From: Welwitschia mirabilis
Taxonomy: Eukaryota > Gnetophyta > Gnetopsida > Welwitschiales
DNA: 64,000 nucleotides
NCBI GenBank assembly: GCA_051453625.1
Contig: JBOZIK010000001.1
Coordinates: forward strand, 30,412,173 to 30,476,172
Direction: 5' to 3'
Shown here: positions 1 to 12,236 of the stretch, one piece after another
Layout: each line of letters begins with the position of its first letter
How positions within the stretch are numbered: position 1 is the first letter of the stretch
The notes under the pieces: generated by a model
The model's input: the letters and a program-made list of their open reading frames with translations, nothing else
Databases searched by the model: none
What the model was told of the DNA's origin: nothing
Translations under genes and position numbers: made by a program

Positions 1-345
1 TTAAGTATAAATTAGCCCAATTAGATCATCTTGATGAAAAAAGAACTAGTGCCATACATCGTCAATCAATTCATAAAGCCCAAGTAAAGTTCAAACATGA
101 TAAAAGGATCTTTTATAAGAAGTTTGAACTCAATTAACTTGTCTTGTTATATAACACTAGAGTTTACCTTTTGAATAACAAGTTAAACTTTAAATGGTTA
201 GGTCCTTATCTTGTAGAAAAAGTACATTTTAATGTCTCAATTGGAATTTTAGATTTAGAAACTAGAGAGATTTAAAAGGTTAATGTAGAACGGTTGAAAT
301 TATATGAGGAATATTTAAATACAACTATGAACATAGTAGAAGCAC
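1..345 (+). pseudogene. Ty3/gypsy integrase C-terminal fragment (decayed)
   Basis: Translation from base 3 gives an integrase tail typical of plant Ty3/gypsy polyproteins: a basic stretch with KAQVKFKHDKRIFYKK, then LVLLYNTRVYLL, then the GPY-type core WLGPYLVEKV, and finally KVNVERLKLYEE. In-frame TAA codons occur after FELN and after LETREI. The second sits where related elements would have a glutamine, so it fits C-to-T decay. The 5' end is cut by the window edge, so the rest of pol is not visible. The frame ends near 345, just before an assembly gap at 369. Integrase inserts the cDNA copy into the genome; this copy cannot be functional. Confidence 0.85.
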
Positions 346-368
346 TTATTTTAGAGGTTTCTCTTGGT

Positions 369-468
369 NNNNNNNNNNNNNNNNNNNNNNNNNNNNNNNN
401 NNNNNNNNNNNNNNNNNNNNNNNNNNNNNNNNNNNNNNNNNNNNNNNNNNNNNNNNNNNNNNNNNNNN
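369..468. other. Assembly gap (100 N)
   Basis: A run of exactly 100 N. The flanks do not repeat each other, so unlike several other gaps in this window there is no sign of an unmerged overlap. Confidence 1.
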
Positions 469-544
469 ATTTAGGTTACTCCCATCTATATTAGTGTGTT
501 ATGTTTGTGCATATTATTTGTAGTTAACAGGACTCTAATCAAGA

Positions 545-2160
545 CATAAACACTATCCCTAATCTTTAAGAGTGAAGAATAAACTCATGAAGAAACCAAT
601 GAGGAAATATATGATAACCTTGAGTCTAAAAATGCATTATAAACTAAATAGTTATATGCAAGAAGGGTATACTTTGATGTGGGATTAAACATATCAGATG
701 ATGCGAAATCCTTAGGAAATAAGCAAGTATTTAAGAAAGTCTAGATCTTATAGAGTTACAAAGTAAAGGATAAGTTATTAAGCAACATCAATAGTGAGAA
801 CATTCAATTACAATTAGTGTCACTTAAGCAACCACATAAGAAGGAATCCCTTAACAATATTAATAAATAGGAGAACATTAGCAAAGAGTCCATACATCTT
901 TGATCCTTTGAAGAACGTTTGTTTTTTTTTCTCAACAACTTCATGATCCAACTATTTTATATTCACCTTTATCTACTAAGTAAGATTCAAGCTTAATTAA
1001 TAATATAAACCTTCTTTATAACTGGAACTAGCTTTCAAAGATCTTATACATAATTTTTCCATTAAAAATTTATCTTATTAAGTAATTTTCAATCCATCTT
1101 TGTCTTCCTCTTAAAGTGATGTCTTGCATGAGTTATTGAATGAACATACATAAGCTAAAGAATGGACTATTTCTAATTTAAAATGCATAAACATTTTTTC
1201 TTGTATAGTGTTGTTTCTAATTTTATGGACTCTTGCATAAAAATCTATATGGATTCTCTTCCATTTTAAATGCTTTATAAAATTTTGAACCATCCAACTT
1301 GTATTTCCACACTCTTGAGCCTTTACACATATAACACCTTGGAATATTTTTAATTTTACTTTATGCTTTTAGATTAGATTTTTCTTGTAGGATAGATTTT
1401 TCTTTTAGACTAGATTTAGTTTTAAAAAAATAAAAATGCTAAAAAAAATTGTGCTTAATGGTCTCTCTTACCTAAAACCTTTTAAGTACTATCACTTGTA
1501 CAATCATTGCCTTAAACCCTTTCACTTAAAAAAATCTTATATTTCATTTCCTTAAGCCATTTCATACATCAAATATGTCTTTAAACCATCTCATTAAGCT
1601 ACAAATCATGCTAGCTAGCCATTTACTTATGAATTCATGAGACCTACATACTAAGGTTATTGGCTTTTAACAAAAACCAATAACAAGATATCTCCTTATC
1701 ACTCAAGTAATGGTTGTAATTGAGTATATTTATGGGTTTCAAGAAAACGTGATACCTATATTAACAATGATTATTAAAGTTATGTTCACTTAAGGTCTTC
1801 GATTATAGTAAAACATGGCTAAGAAAAGTGGAATCTACCTTGATAGTATGTTTCTTATGTCTAAAGCTTTTGATGGGGACAAGATTCTTGTAATTAGGCT
1901 AATGAGCCAATGACCCTTTAAATGTGCATAAAAAATGAATATGAGAAGAGAATAAAAAGAAAAATAATATCTCTTTTCTAAATACACATCTTATTAATCA
2001 CTTAATTAGGTTTACTTAACTGCACCAGGGCCATGAATTCTCACCAGTAATGTAGCTCTAATGATTTAATTATGATATAATCAACAGAACTTGGGCTATA
2101 AATGCTTGCTAGCATTGCAGAATTGATTTATTCATAAAACAACATGCTTAACTCTATTTT
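545..2160 (+). repeat. Athila-like gypsy internal repeat, copy 1 (partial)
   Basis: This stretch is closely similar, with small indels, to 7,215-8,835 on the same strand, and more distantly to 15,400-17,110 on the opposite strand. The first 370 bases hold a degenerate reading frame rich in E, N and K. It runs from about 557 with stops in place of probable Q codons, and the same frame is recognisable in the other copies. The remainder looks non-coding. Because it follows an integrase tail and leads toward an LTR with a TATA box (4,469-5,792), it probably lay between pol and the 3' LTR of the parent element. That placement is inference, since gap 369-468 lies between. Confidence 0.75.
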
Positions 2161-4468
2161 TAAAATAGATTCTATCACAAAAAATTATAGACATAATAAT
2201 TAATTTAGAAAGGTTAGAAGTATGTAAGGATTTTAATTTATTGTTAAAAGACAAAATGTTGATTTAGATTAAGTAATGTTAAATACCATGTCTTTTAATT
2301 ACATCCACTTGAAATACATGTTTATCATCTTTACTTACTTTCTATTAGCTAGATCTTAACCTATTTTTAAAACAAAAATGGATTTTTATTAGCATGTTTT
2401 AATGGATAAAATATTTCAAACCTTCATAAGTATATGTATGGCTCTAAGAATCAAAGATGAAGCTAGTGCTACATCATCTTGGTTTGACATAGCTATGGGC
2501 ATCGACCATTTCCAATGTTGTGAATTATCTAGCTATAAACATGTGTTGTTCGATAAAGGTAGGTTGTGGTTAAAGGTCACTGTCAAACTAAAGTTAGTAA
2601 GTGACAAGGTCATGGTGAGGACTTATAACTACTTATATGATTACCACATCAGTGTGTACATTATTATCAAAAATATGGAACCAGGAAAAGTATTCTCTAG
2701 AAATTTAAACTAAGAAAAACTTATCTAAAAATAGAATACTCTGGAAAAAACACTAATAAGGAGTTTTTGGAGAAGGGGATTGTTTCTAAAGAAACCATTC
2801 ATTTTCATTTTTTAGATGTTTTTTTTAAATAGACAAATAATCCATGTGAAAGTTATGAAGTAACCAATAATTGATATCTTAGTAAAACTTAGTAATCAGC
2901 TGTGAAAATTCCTTTAACAATTTACTATTGTGCTATTGAGTATTCTTGTAACTAGTAGAGAAAGCCAATGAGCATAAGTGAACAAAGTATCAAGGTAAGT
3001 AACTAGCTAGCACTATGACACCGCAGTAATAGCCCCAAATGACTACCCACCTAGTGCTTCTAGAAATCTAGATAGATACACCCTATTCCACCACACTTAT
3101 TGCACTATAGTATTAGACAATTCATGATTCTACACTAAGAAAAGGAAAATATTCAAATCCAAAATGAATTTATCAAAAAAATAAGAAATGATGTTGTAAA
3201 TGTTAATCTTATTCTAGAAGTTATTCAATTTTCTTTCTTCAAGAGTGGAAAATGGAATTAAAGTAATATTAATCAACATTTCTTTATTTTTCTTACCTAA
3301 TTCTTTTAGATAAGATTACACTAATGATACTAGCCCATGTATCCTTCTCTCTTTTAATGATTTATCTAAATTTAATACTTAAGTAGTTGCAATTTCATAT
3401 CTATCATCAACGACAAAAAAGGGTATACAAGAAATTGTATATGATATTGAAATTTTTTTACAATCACAAATATTTTTAATAATTATAGAAAATTTATGAT
3501 CTAGAATTATCTAATATGTTAGAACTCGGTTTTTACCTAGCATTGATAAATGCTTCATTAATTAATGAAACCTAGAATTGATAAATATTGCATTAATTAA
3601 TAATTGGGAAGTTTAACATTAGGGAAAGAATTAAAATAAGTTTGATTATCATTAATGATAAAGGAAAATATTTTTCAGATCCAAATCATTTATTGATGAA
3701 TAATCAAATTATGATTAAGAATATTAATAGAGCTAGAATAAGAATAAAATTAATCAAACAAACTCATAGAGGATAATGTTAAGGAACAACTTGTTGAAAC
3801 CTAGGCTTTTGAGAAATCCATCAATTCACAAACTATGCTCGAGGAGATTGTCTTAGTCTATATAAGAATCTTTATTAATTTGAAGACTTTTATTTGATAG
3901 CTTTTGATTTTAAAGTATTTAGATTTAGTTATGCAGCTTTCTTCTTCAAGGTCTTTGTTTAAGAATGTAGATTTAATGTCAATCTAGAATATGCTCTAAT
4001 TAAATTAAACTAATAAATAAAGAATAACTCATATTTTATATATCTATTTGTCTTGGTTATATTCAATATAAAATAACAATTTTCTATCAATTAGCTTCTT
4101 AGTTTATTTGTTGAGTTTCTAAGTTGAATTCTTTATGAGAATATAATATTTCTTTTACATTTCCTTTTCACTTTAGATTTTCAAGTGCTTTCTTTTATAG
4201 TGGTTACCTCTTTATCACTTTTTTCATTAACATTAAAAATAAATTCTCAACCACTTCATGTGGTTTGATTAGAATTTTATTTTATTAGAATTCTCTTATC
4301 TTTGATTTATAATAAATAAAAAACTTATCTATCCTAATATATAATTTTTGTTGTGGTATTTAAGATAGGGATCTCTTCATCACATTCTTCTATGATAGTC
4401 ACAATTTACTCTTTACTATTGATATGATTTATTATTTTAATGATCTAAGGATTTGATATCTATTAACA
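2161..4468. other. Unassigned AT-rich sequence with one 103-codon ORF
   Basis: I recognise no transposon domain here. A 103-codon plus-strand ORF at 2402-2713 encodes a protein with phrases such as SSWFDIAMGIDHFQC and SYKHVLFDKGRLW. It is longer than most chance ORFs in such AT-rich sequence, but I cannot match it to a family. The rest is stop-rich with poly-T and poly-A tracts. This segment has no counterpart between the A and LTR parts of the second copy (8,836-9,630), so it may be an independent insertion. Confidence 0.4.
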
Positions 4469-5792
4469 TTTAAAAAGAATATTTATATCAAGTGTTTTAG
4501 AATAATTTATTAAAAATGAAGACATTAATTTAGTTATTTTAATTATTAAATATTTCTTCTATTATTTAAACTTAATTTTATACTTTTCTCTATAATAATT
4601 ATACATATTTAGCCATGTTTTGGAATACATGGTAGACAATGGACATAACTTTACAGAAAACAATGATGGAAATGGAGATATGAGATAGTGACACATAGCA
4701 GTAGCATTGAAAGACGTGTCAAAGGCATGTAAAGTGGAATTAGAGACAGGTGACAATAGCATCAATCGGTATAGGAGTCTAACTATAAAGGACACATGTT
4801 GGACTCATCATGATGAAGGTTTTACCTAAATACTATATGATACTCTCCACCAAATACTACAAGATAACCTTTACCAAATGCTAAATGATGAAGATTCTAC
4901 CTACCACTATAGGATAGAATATTATCTACCCAACACTATAAGAAAACCTCCATCAAATTCTATAGAATAGAATCTTATCTACCAAATGCTAAAACATGAA
5001 GATTATACATAATGATACAAGCCAAAGGGTCTCTATCATCTTAATCCTACCCTCACCTATAAAAAGGCCTTAAGCCCTTATTTATAAACATTATTTATTT
5101 TGGTTAAGTAGTAGAGCTCTTGGAATATTAGGTAGGCATGGCCTTCTGAGCATTTTCTTTGAAGAGTGGGCTTGTTTCAAGGATAGATTAAGGAATCTTA
5201 TTTAGCTTCCTTCTCTTTTGATGTAATATATGTATTTTTGATTCAATACAAGTATATTTTCATTTTGATTTCAAGTCATAAATAACTTCATACCTTTAAT
5301 GCTTAATAAATCTATGCTATTAAGTCCTTTTATTAATCAATTAAGTTTATTAGTTAATTAGCCTATGTATTCTTTAATTTGATATATTTTGAATACATTA
5401 AGTTCTTATTTTTCATGTTTATTTAGGATTATGAAGGACCAAATGACTTTTGAATCCATTAACTCTTATACAGTAAATGAGATTATGTCATCATTACCTA
5501 AGTCATTATTACTTGATAATTTGAAGTGTGTTTTAGGAAAAGTATAGGATATCATTGGATTAAAAGATATGTGGTAAATAAGTTAGGTGTGGAGTTTATT
5601 TAGTTCCCTACATTTCCAATGAAGTTTTAAAACCAATTCTCAACTCTCTTCATTTTTTTGTTTCTTTTAATTATCAGTTATAAGTTAAGCAAGTGTTGTA
5701 TAAATTATAAAAACCTACCTAATTATTCTTATGAAAGAACGAGAGTAGGTTCTTACCTAGTTTAAATTTGGTTCATTGTACTCAAATGAATA
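4469..5792 (+). mobile_element. LTR of Athila-like element (left LTR of copy 2)
   Basis: This segment recurs at 9,631-11,047 (direct) and about 12,237-13,650 (inverted). It carries a TATA-type core, CCTATAAAAAGGCC, near 5,055, followed by a conserved leader and a TTGATTCAATA-type region near 5,240, consistent with U3-R-U5 order. Its right end was placed where similarity to the second copy stops, just before a decayed primer-binding site at 5,798. The left end is approximate because the terminal TG has decayed. The 5' LTR supplies the promoter and the 3' LTR the polyadenylation signal. Minus-strand ORFs inside it are chance products. Confidence 0.75.
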
Positions 5793-5797
5793 GATTT

Positions 5798-5815
5798 TGG
5801 CACTTTTTCAAGGGA
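5798..5815 (+). promoter_or_regulatory. Decayed primer-binding site (tRNA-Asp type)
   Basis: TGGCACTTTTTCAAGGGA lies 5 bases after the LTR end. It resembles the Athila-type site TGGCGCCGTTGCCGGGGA, with most differences being C-to-T, G-to-A or G-to-T. Position next to an LTR and sequence together make a primer site likely. It primes minus-strand DNA synthesis in Athila-group elements. Confidence 0.6.
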
Positions 5816-8800
5816 TAATGGCATAGTAGCTACTCAAAAAGAGCATAAATTTTAGTTTCTTGCAAGATTTTCAATTCAGTTTTTGTTTTTCCATTGGTGT
5901 ATATTGGTCCACTCTAGTGATACTGAACCTAGTTTAATTTCTTTTTATTTGATGTGTTTTTTTTTAATTTCTGTCTAGTGGTTAGTACTAGTCATTTTTA
6001 ATGATATCCAAATTGATATAGTTTAGAGATTTCTTTAGTTTTTCTCCTCTAACTTGATCTACATTTCATATTAAAAATGTATGTCGCAAGTTTAACAAAG
6101 CTTTTATAGGTTGCAACCAAAGAAACAAAAATTAGATTTAAACTTTAACATTTTTATGTATTCTATTTTCTATAAAAAAAATTTTATAATGTGTTGTTTT
6201 TGTTATGTCTTTTCATAAAGTTGTAAAACTAAAAAAAAATTAAGGTCTATTTTTCTAGGTTGTATTTTTTAAATTTGTAGTCAATTTAATTTTTTGTTAA
6301 GTTTCTATGAGGATCCATAACATGAAATGCTTTACGTAGTTGAAGCTATAATTCTTCTATTTTTTTCAAATAATTTCTTTAAAAATGATTAGCATTTCCA
6401 TGTATAGTAATCAATACCGCTAGCATTTTTGTGAGCTTTGCACTTAAATTTTATCTCTTAACATTTTTTGATATTAATCCTCTTCTAAAATATTAACAGT
6501 TATGAAAACATAATCCTCTAGTTAAATTTTTAGTCTATTCTCTAAAACTTAATATGGGTTAGAAACATAATTCCTTTGGAAGACTGGATAAAAGTACCTT
6601 CTAAACTCCACTATGCTAATGGAAATTATGAAAATCCCTATGACTTACCTAATTACATGTAACCTAAAACAACCCCTAGAATTTTAAATCCCAAGATCCT
6701 TCTAACACTATGAAAATCTTGGAAGAATATCTTAAAATCTTATAATCCCCTCCATATAGATCATTCTCTTTATAACCTTGAGTCTAAAAATCATTATTTT
6801 GAATAAAGAGTATTCGATCCTATGCATTTCACTACCCCTCACAATCCTTACCTTCATCATTCTTTCCATATTCTTCATCATTTGATTAATACTCTCTATT
6901 TTTCTATTCTCAATAGCCTTTTTTAAAATTATTAGAAGATACCCTACAAAATTTCTTAAAAAGTATTATCTAACTTTATTCTAGCATATCTTTTTCATAA
7001 TCATCTTTACATTTTCTAAAAGAAAATATTGAATGAATCATAGAATCTGAAAAGAAAACCATGAAAAATCTTGAGAAAATTCTTTAATAAGTAATCTAAT
7101 TCAATACTTAAATCACTAGTATTCTTAAACAATAAAAATAGAATGATATTCCAACATTTTAGAAACTTAAGAGTCTTTAAAACCTTGAAATAAATAAGGG
7201 TAGTAAAATTAATGATACCTAACCCTAATATTTAAGAGTGAGGAAGAAACTCATGAAGAAACTAATGAGGAAATATATGAGAACCTTGAGTTTAAAAATG
7301 CATTAGAAAGTAAATAGTTATATTCAAGAAGGGTATACTTTGATGTGGGATTAAACATATCAGATGATGAGAAATCCTTAGGAAATAAGCAACTATTTAT
7401 GAAAGTTTAGATCTTATAGAGTTACAAAATAAAGGATGAGTCATTAAGTAACATTAATAATGAGAATGTCCAATTACGATTAGTGTCACTTAAGCAACCA
7501 TGTAAGAAGAAATCCTTTAACAATCTTAATGAAGAGGAGAACATTAGTAAAGAGTCCATACATCTTTTGTCCTTTGAAGAATGTTTTTTTTTTCTTTTTT
7601 TTTTTTTCCAACAACTTCATGATCTAACTATTTTATCTTCACCTTTATCAACTAAATAAGACTCAAGCTTAATTAATAATATAAACCTTTTTTATAATTG
7701 AAACCATCTTTTAAAGATCTTATACATAATTTTTCCATTAAAAATTTATCTTATTAAGTAATTTCCAATCCATCTCTGTCTTCCTCTCAAAGTGATGTCT
7801 TGCATGAGTTATTGAATGAACATACATAAGCTAAAGAATGGACTATTTCTAATTTTAAATGCATAAACATTTTTTATTGTATTAGTGTTGTTTCTAATTC
7901 ATGAACTCTTGCATAAAAATCTATATGGATTCTCTTCAATTTTAAAATGCTTTGCAAAATTTTGAATCATCCAACTTTATTTCCACGTTCTTGAGCCTTT
8001 ACACATGTAATACCTTGAAATATTTTTAGTTTTATTTTATGCTTTTAGATTAGATTTTTCTTGTAGGATAGATGTTTCTTTTAGACTATATTTAGTTTTA
8101 AAAAAATAAAAATTCTAAAAACATTTATGCTTAATGGTCTCTCTTACCTAAAACCTTCTAAGTACTATCACTTGTACAATCATTGCCTTAAACCCTTTCA
8201 CTTAAAAAAATATTAAATTTTATTTCCTTAAGTCATTTCATGCATCAAATATGTCTTTAAACCATCTCATTAAGCTACAAATCATGCTCACTAGCCATTT
8301 ACTTATGAATTCATGAGACCTACATACTAAGGTTATTGGCTTTTAACAAAAATTAATAACAAAATATGTCCTTATCACTCAAGTAATTGTTGTAATTGAG
8401 TATATTTATGGGTTTCAAGAAAAAATAACACCTATATTAACTCTGATTATTAAAGTTATGTTCACTTAAGATCTTAGATTATAGTAAAACGTGGCTAAGA
8501 AAAGTGGGATCTACCTTGATAGTATGTTTCTTATGTTTAAAGCTTTTGATGGGGACTAGATTCTTGTAATTAGGCTAATGAGCCAATGACCCTTTAAATG
8601 TGCATAAAAAATGAATATAAGAAGAAAAATAAAATGAAAAATAATACCTCTTCTCCAAATGCACATCTCATTAATCACTTAATTAGGTTTACTTAACTGG
8701 ACCAGGGCTATGAATGCTCACTAGTAATGTAGTTCTAATGATTTAATTATGATATAATCAACTAAACTTGGGCTATAAATGCTTGCTAGAACTGTAGCAT

Positions 8801-9630
8801 TGTTTTCTTCACAAAACAACATGTTTAACTCTATTAAAAGAAAATGTCATAATACTAGATGCTCAATGTGATTCAAAGGCTTAAGATAAAGAACATATAT
8901 GCTAGTAAAAAAGGAAACTAAAGGAAAGCAAAAATGGGGAATCGGAGGCCTTCTAAATTCTATTATTTCTAACTTTTATAATTAATATTAGTTGTAATTT
9001 CTTAAATGCTTGTAAGTTACTTGATTGATATAACACTTATTTGATATTACAATCCATTAAAAATAACAAAAATATAATAAAGATCATTAACCTAGATAGG
9101 TTGCCTCCTTTATTCATTAGTCATGTGGTTGAGCCCTTTTCCATTTTTTCACTTTTCATCTCCATTACTCATTTCACTTCACCCCCATTTTATGAGAAAT
9201 ATCATAAATCATATACCTCTTTTATGGATTGATTTTCACTTGGCATTTTAGGAAAAAATAAAAAATGGTTATCTCTCATGAGGTAATTTTTTGTTTTTGT
9301 AGATTAGTTTCACTACTTTGCATCTTTTTGTATTAATAAAAGAACTTATTAAAATATATCTAAGGTTATGTTTTCAAAAGAATTAACACTTCTTGAGGAT
9401 GAAGTTTAGTTTTAGTTGGTAATAATAACATCTAGTTTTCACATCATTTTTCACAAAATTTTTAAAATTTGATGCCTTAATTTTAAAAATTAATCATAAA
9501 ATTTTTCAAAAAGATATATCATTTATTATGCTTAAGTGTTCTTCCTTAGAGAATTTTTCCACATTGATCATTTTATTATCAACTTTTTGCTAAGAGTCCC
9601 ATAAAAGTATGATTAAGGGGTTTCTCAACA
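5816..9630 (+). mobile_element. Internal region of a gag/pol-less Athila-like (LARD-like) element, copy 2
   Basis: This region lies between two direct LTRs. About 1.4 kb of non-coding leader (5,816-7,200) is followed by the repeat shared with copy 1 (7,215-8,835) and about 800 bases before the right LTR. No protease, reverse transcriptase, RNase H or integrase can be found in any frame. The only coding trace is the degenerate acidic frame near 7,230-7,600 (motifs HEETNEEIYENLEF, VGLNISDDEKSLGNKQ). The same leader plus shared repeat is seen inverted at 13,651-18,475. This suggests the family spread in this shortened form, using proteins supplied by other elements. A 63-codon ORF at 9,041-9,232 has no recognisable similarity. 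Confidence 0.65.
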
Positions 9631-11047
9631 TGCAAAAATTAACATTTATATCAAGTGTTTTAAAATGATTTATTATCAATAAAGACATTAATTTAATTAT
9701 TTCAATCATAAATATTTATCTTCTATTATTTTAAATAAAAATTCATTTTATACTTTTTTCCATAATAATTATAGATCTTTAGCAAGATTTTACATAAAAT
9801 AATAATGGTAGTGGAGACATAAGGTGGTGACTTGTAGCAAGATTTTACATAATTATAGAACACATGGTGGAATATGGACACACTTTTACATAAAATAATG
9901 TTGGTAGTGGAGACATAAGGTGGTGACTTGTAGCAGTAGCATTCGAAGACATGTGATAGAGGCATGTAGAGGTGGCATTGGAGACATGTTTCTATAGCAT
10001 CAATTAGTAGAGAAATCTATATCTAAAGGTCACATGTTGGAATCATCATGAAAAAGGTTTTGCCTAACACTATATAACAATCTCCATCAAATGTTATAAG
10101 ACCACCTCCACCAAATGCTAAATGATGAATATTATAGATAATGCTATGGGGCATAATCTTATCTACCTAATGTTATAAGACAACCTCTATCAAATGCTAT
10201 AGGATAGAATCTTATTTACCAAATGCTAAAAGATAAAGATTCTTCCTAGTGCTACAAGCTAAATGCTCTCAACCACCTCAATTTTAACCTCATCTATAAA
10301 CAGGCCTTGAATCCTTATTTGTAAATATTTTCTCATTTTAAAAAAGTAATCGAGCTCTTAGTGCATCAAGTCAACATGGCCTTCTGAGCATTTTCTTTGG
10401 GAAGTAAGCTTGATTTAAGGATAGCTTGAGGACTTCTATTCAACTTCTTTCTTCCCTTAATATAATATATCTCTTTTTGATTCAATATACATAGATTTTC
10501 ATTTTTATTTTAAGTCATGCAAAGCTTCATACTTTTAATGCTTACTAAATCTATGCTATCAAGTTCTTTTGTTAACTGAGTAAGTTTATTAGTTAATTGA
10601 TCCAAGTCTTTTACTCTTCTTTAATTTAATGGATCTTAAGTACATTAAGTCCCTACTTTTCATGCTTATTTTATGGTTCTGAAGGACTAAGTGACTTTTG
10701 AGTTTACCAACTCTTATATGGTGCATGAGATTATATCATCATGACCTAAGACATTATTACTTAATATTTTGAAGTATGTTTTAGAAAAAGCACAAGATAT
10801 CATCAGAGTGAAGGATAGCTAATGAACAAGTTCAGTGAAAACTTGGATTTTGCTTACTTTCTTACTTTGCCATCAAAGTTTCAAAACCAATTCTTAACTC
10901 TCTTCATTTTCCCCTTTCTTTTAATTATAACTTACAAGTTAAGTAAGATTTGTGTAAATTCTGGAAACCTATCCTAATTATTCCTATGGAAGAACGATAC
11001 TAGATTCTTATCTAGTTTAAATGTGGTTTATTGTGCTCGAACGAGCA
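9631..11047 (+). mobile_element. LTR of Athila-like element (right LTR of copy 2)
   Basis: Directly repeated partner of 4,469-5,792, with the TATA-type core CTATAAACAGGCC near 10,293 and the same downstream leader. Its end, GAGCA at 11,043-11,047, aligns with the decayed end of the left LTR. It is about 90 bases longer than the left LTR because of an internal duplication at 9,783-9,935. The two LTRs differ at many positions, so the insertion is old. Confidence 0.75.
9783..9935 (+). repeat. Tandem duplication inside an LTR
   Basis: The phrase TACATAAAATAAT followed by GGTAGTGGAGACATAAGG and TGGTGACTTGTAGCA occurs twice, about 100 bases apart. The left LTR has one corresponding unit, so the duplication arose in or after this copy. 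Confidence 0.8.
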
Positions 11048-11059
11048 ATATCAAACACT

Positions 11060-12235
11060 TAGAATTTAGTTTATGTAATTTTTTCATAAAATGACATTCT
11101 TGATTAAAATTAAATCATCAAATGGGATGAATAAAATAGAATTATTAATATTTACTAATTTATTAAACAAAATATTTTTAAAAATTCCTCTTTCAAAATT
11201 TGAATCACATAATTGATAGACTTTGTTATCATCAAAATAAGTAAGAATAAAATACATTTTAGTTGTGTTTTATAGTTTGCTTTATTATTCTAATATGTAC
11301 AAGAAACACTTTCTTCTAAAACTTCCAAAATTATTGGTTTATACTACCTCATTATAGAATTTTCTTATTGGTAGATATCCATCTAGATATTTAGTAGCAA
11401 GTTTGTTATATATAAAGCTATTGTAATAACTTCTATACATAGCAATAATGAAATACATTTCTTATATACTATGCTTAATACTCATTTCCATTATGATTAT
11501 AATCTTTTCCATTAGATACTTTCTTGAGCTAGGGTATGTAGGGTGAAGTTACTTTATGTTGTACTTTAACTTTTTAAGTTCATCATTAAACTCATTTAAT
11601 ACATATTATTTTCCTTCATCTGTTATATGTTTCTTAATTTATAAATTTTTATATGTCTTCATTAGTATATAAAATACTGTAAAAGCATCAAGGATATGAG
11701 ACTTCTTTATAAGAACTGTATGAAACACATCTATTATAGCCACCAATGAAAGTGAGAAAGTATCTTTATATTTTTAGGAATGAAATAGGCAATGATTCAT
11801 TCAAGTTACTATGGATTAATTTGAATTTTATGTTTTCTTTTATTTCATTATTTTTTTGAAATAAATTAAGATGTATTTTATCTATTTAACAAGCTTTATA
11901 AACCAATCCTTTAGTTTTGAGTTTTGAAATTTTTTCACTAATTTAATATAATCCTTGAGAAATTTAAGGTTGATATGCCCTAACAGGGGATGTAAAATCA
12001 TTGATTCACGTATTTTAATAGTTGAAAAAGCTTCATGATTATCTTTTTTTAACTTGAAATAGAAATGTGCCACTATTTTAAACTACTTTAATGTGCCTTT
12101 TTCATTTTTTTATGATAATAACATAGCTTGTTCTTCTTCTTATCAAATATAAATTTATAACCATCTTGAAGTAAACATAAAAATAGTATTACATTTAATC
12201 TTGAAATTAGGAATGTAGAGTGTTTATGACACAAA
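11060..12235 (-). pseudogene. Ty1/copia integrase fragment (decayed)
   Basis: Reading the minus strand, the segment starts with a GAG-pre-integrase domain: LLGHINLKFLKDYIKLVK, in the open frame 12,073-11,882, corresponding to the usual LGHIN motif. It continues into the integrase core with KLIHSNLNESLP, KYFLTFIGGYNRCV, KVQHKVTSPYIP and then MEKIIIIMEMS. It ends near 11,060 with YFDDNKVYQLCDS, which precedes reverse transcriptase in intact copia elements. Stops and small frameshifts are frequent. Neither reverse transcriptase nor gag is attached, so this is a truncated fragment lying between the end of one Athila-like LTR (11,047) and the inverted one starting near 12,237. Confidence 0.85.
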
Positions 12236-12236
12236 T

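Noticed and set aside
4562-4795. 77-codon minus-strand ORF
   Set aside because: Lies inside an LTR and has no counterpart in the other LTR copies.
9726-9965. 79-codon minus-strand ORF with repeated KSPPYVSTT phrases
   Set aside because: The repetition is the tandem duplication inside an LTR read antisense.
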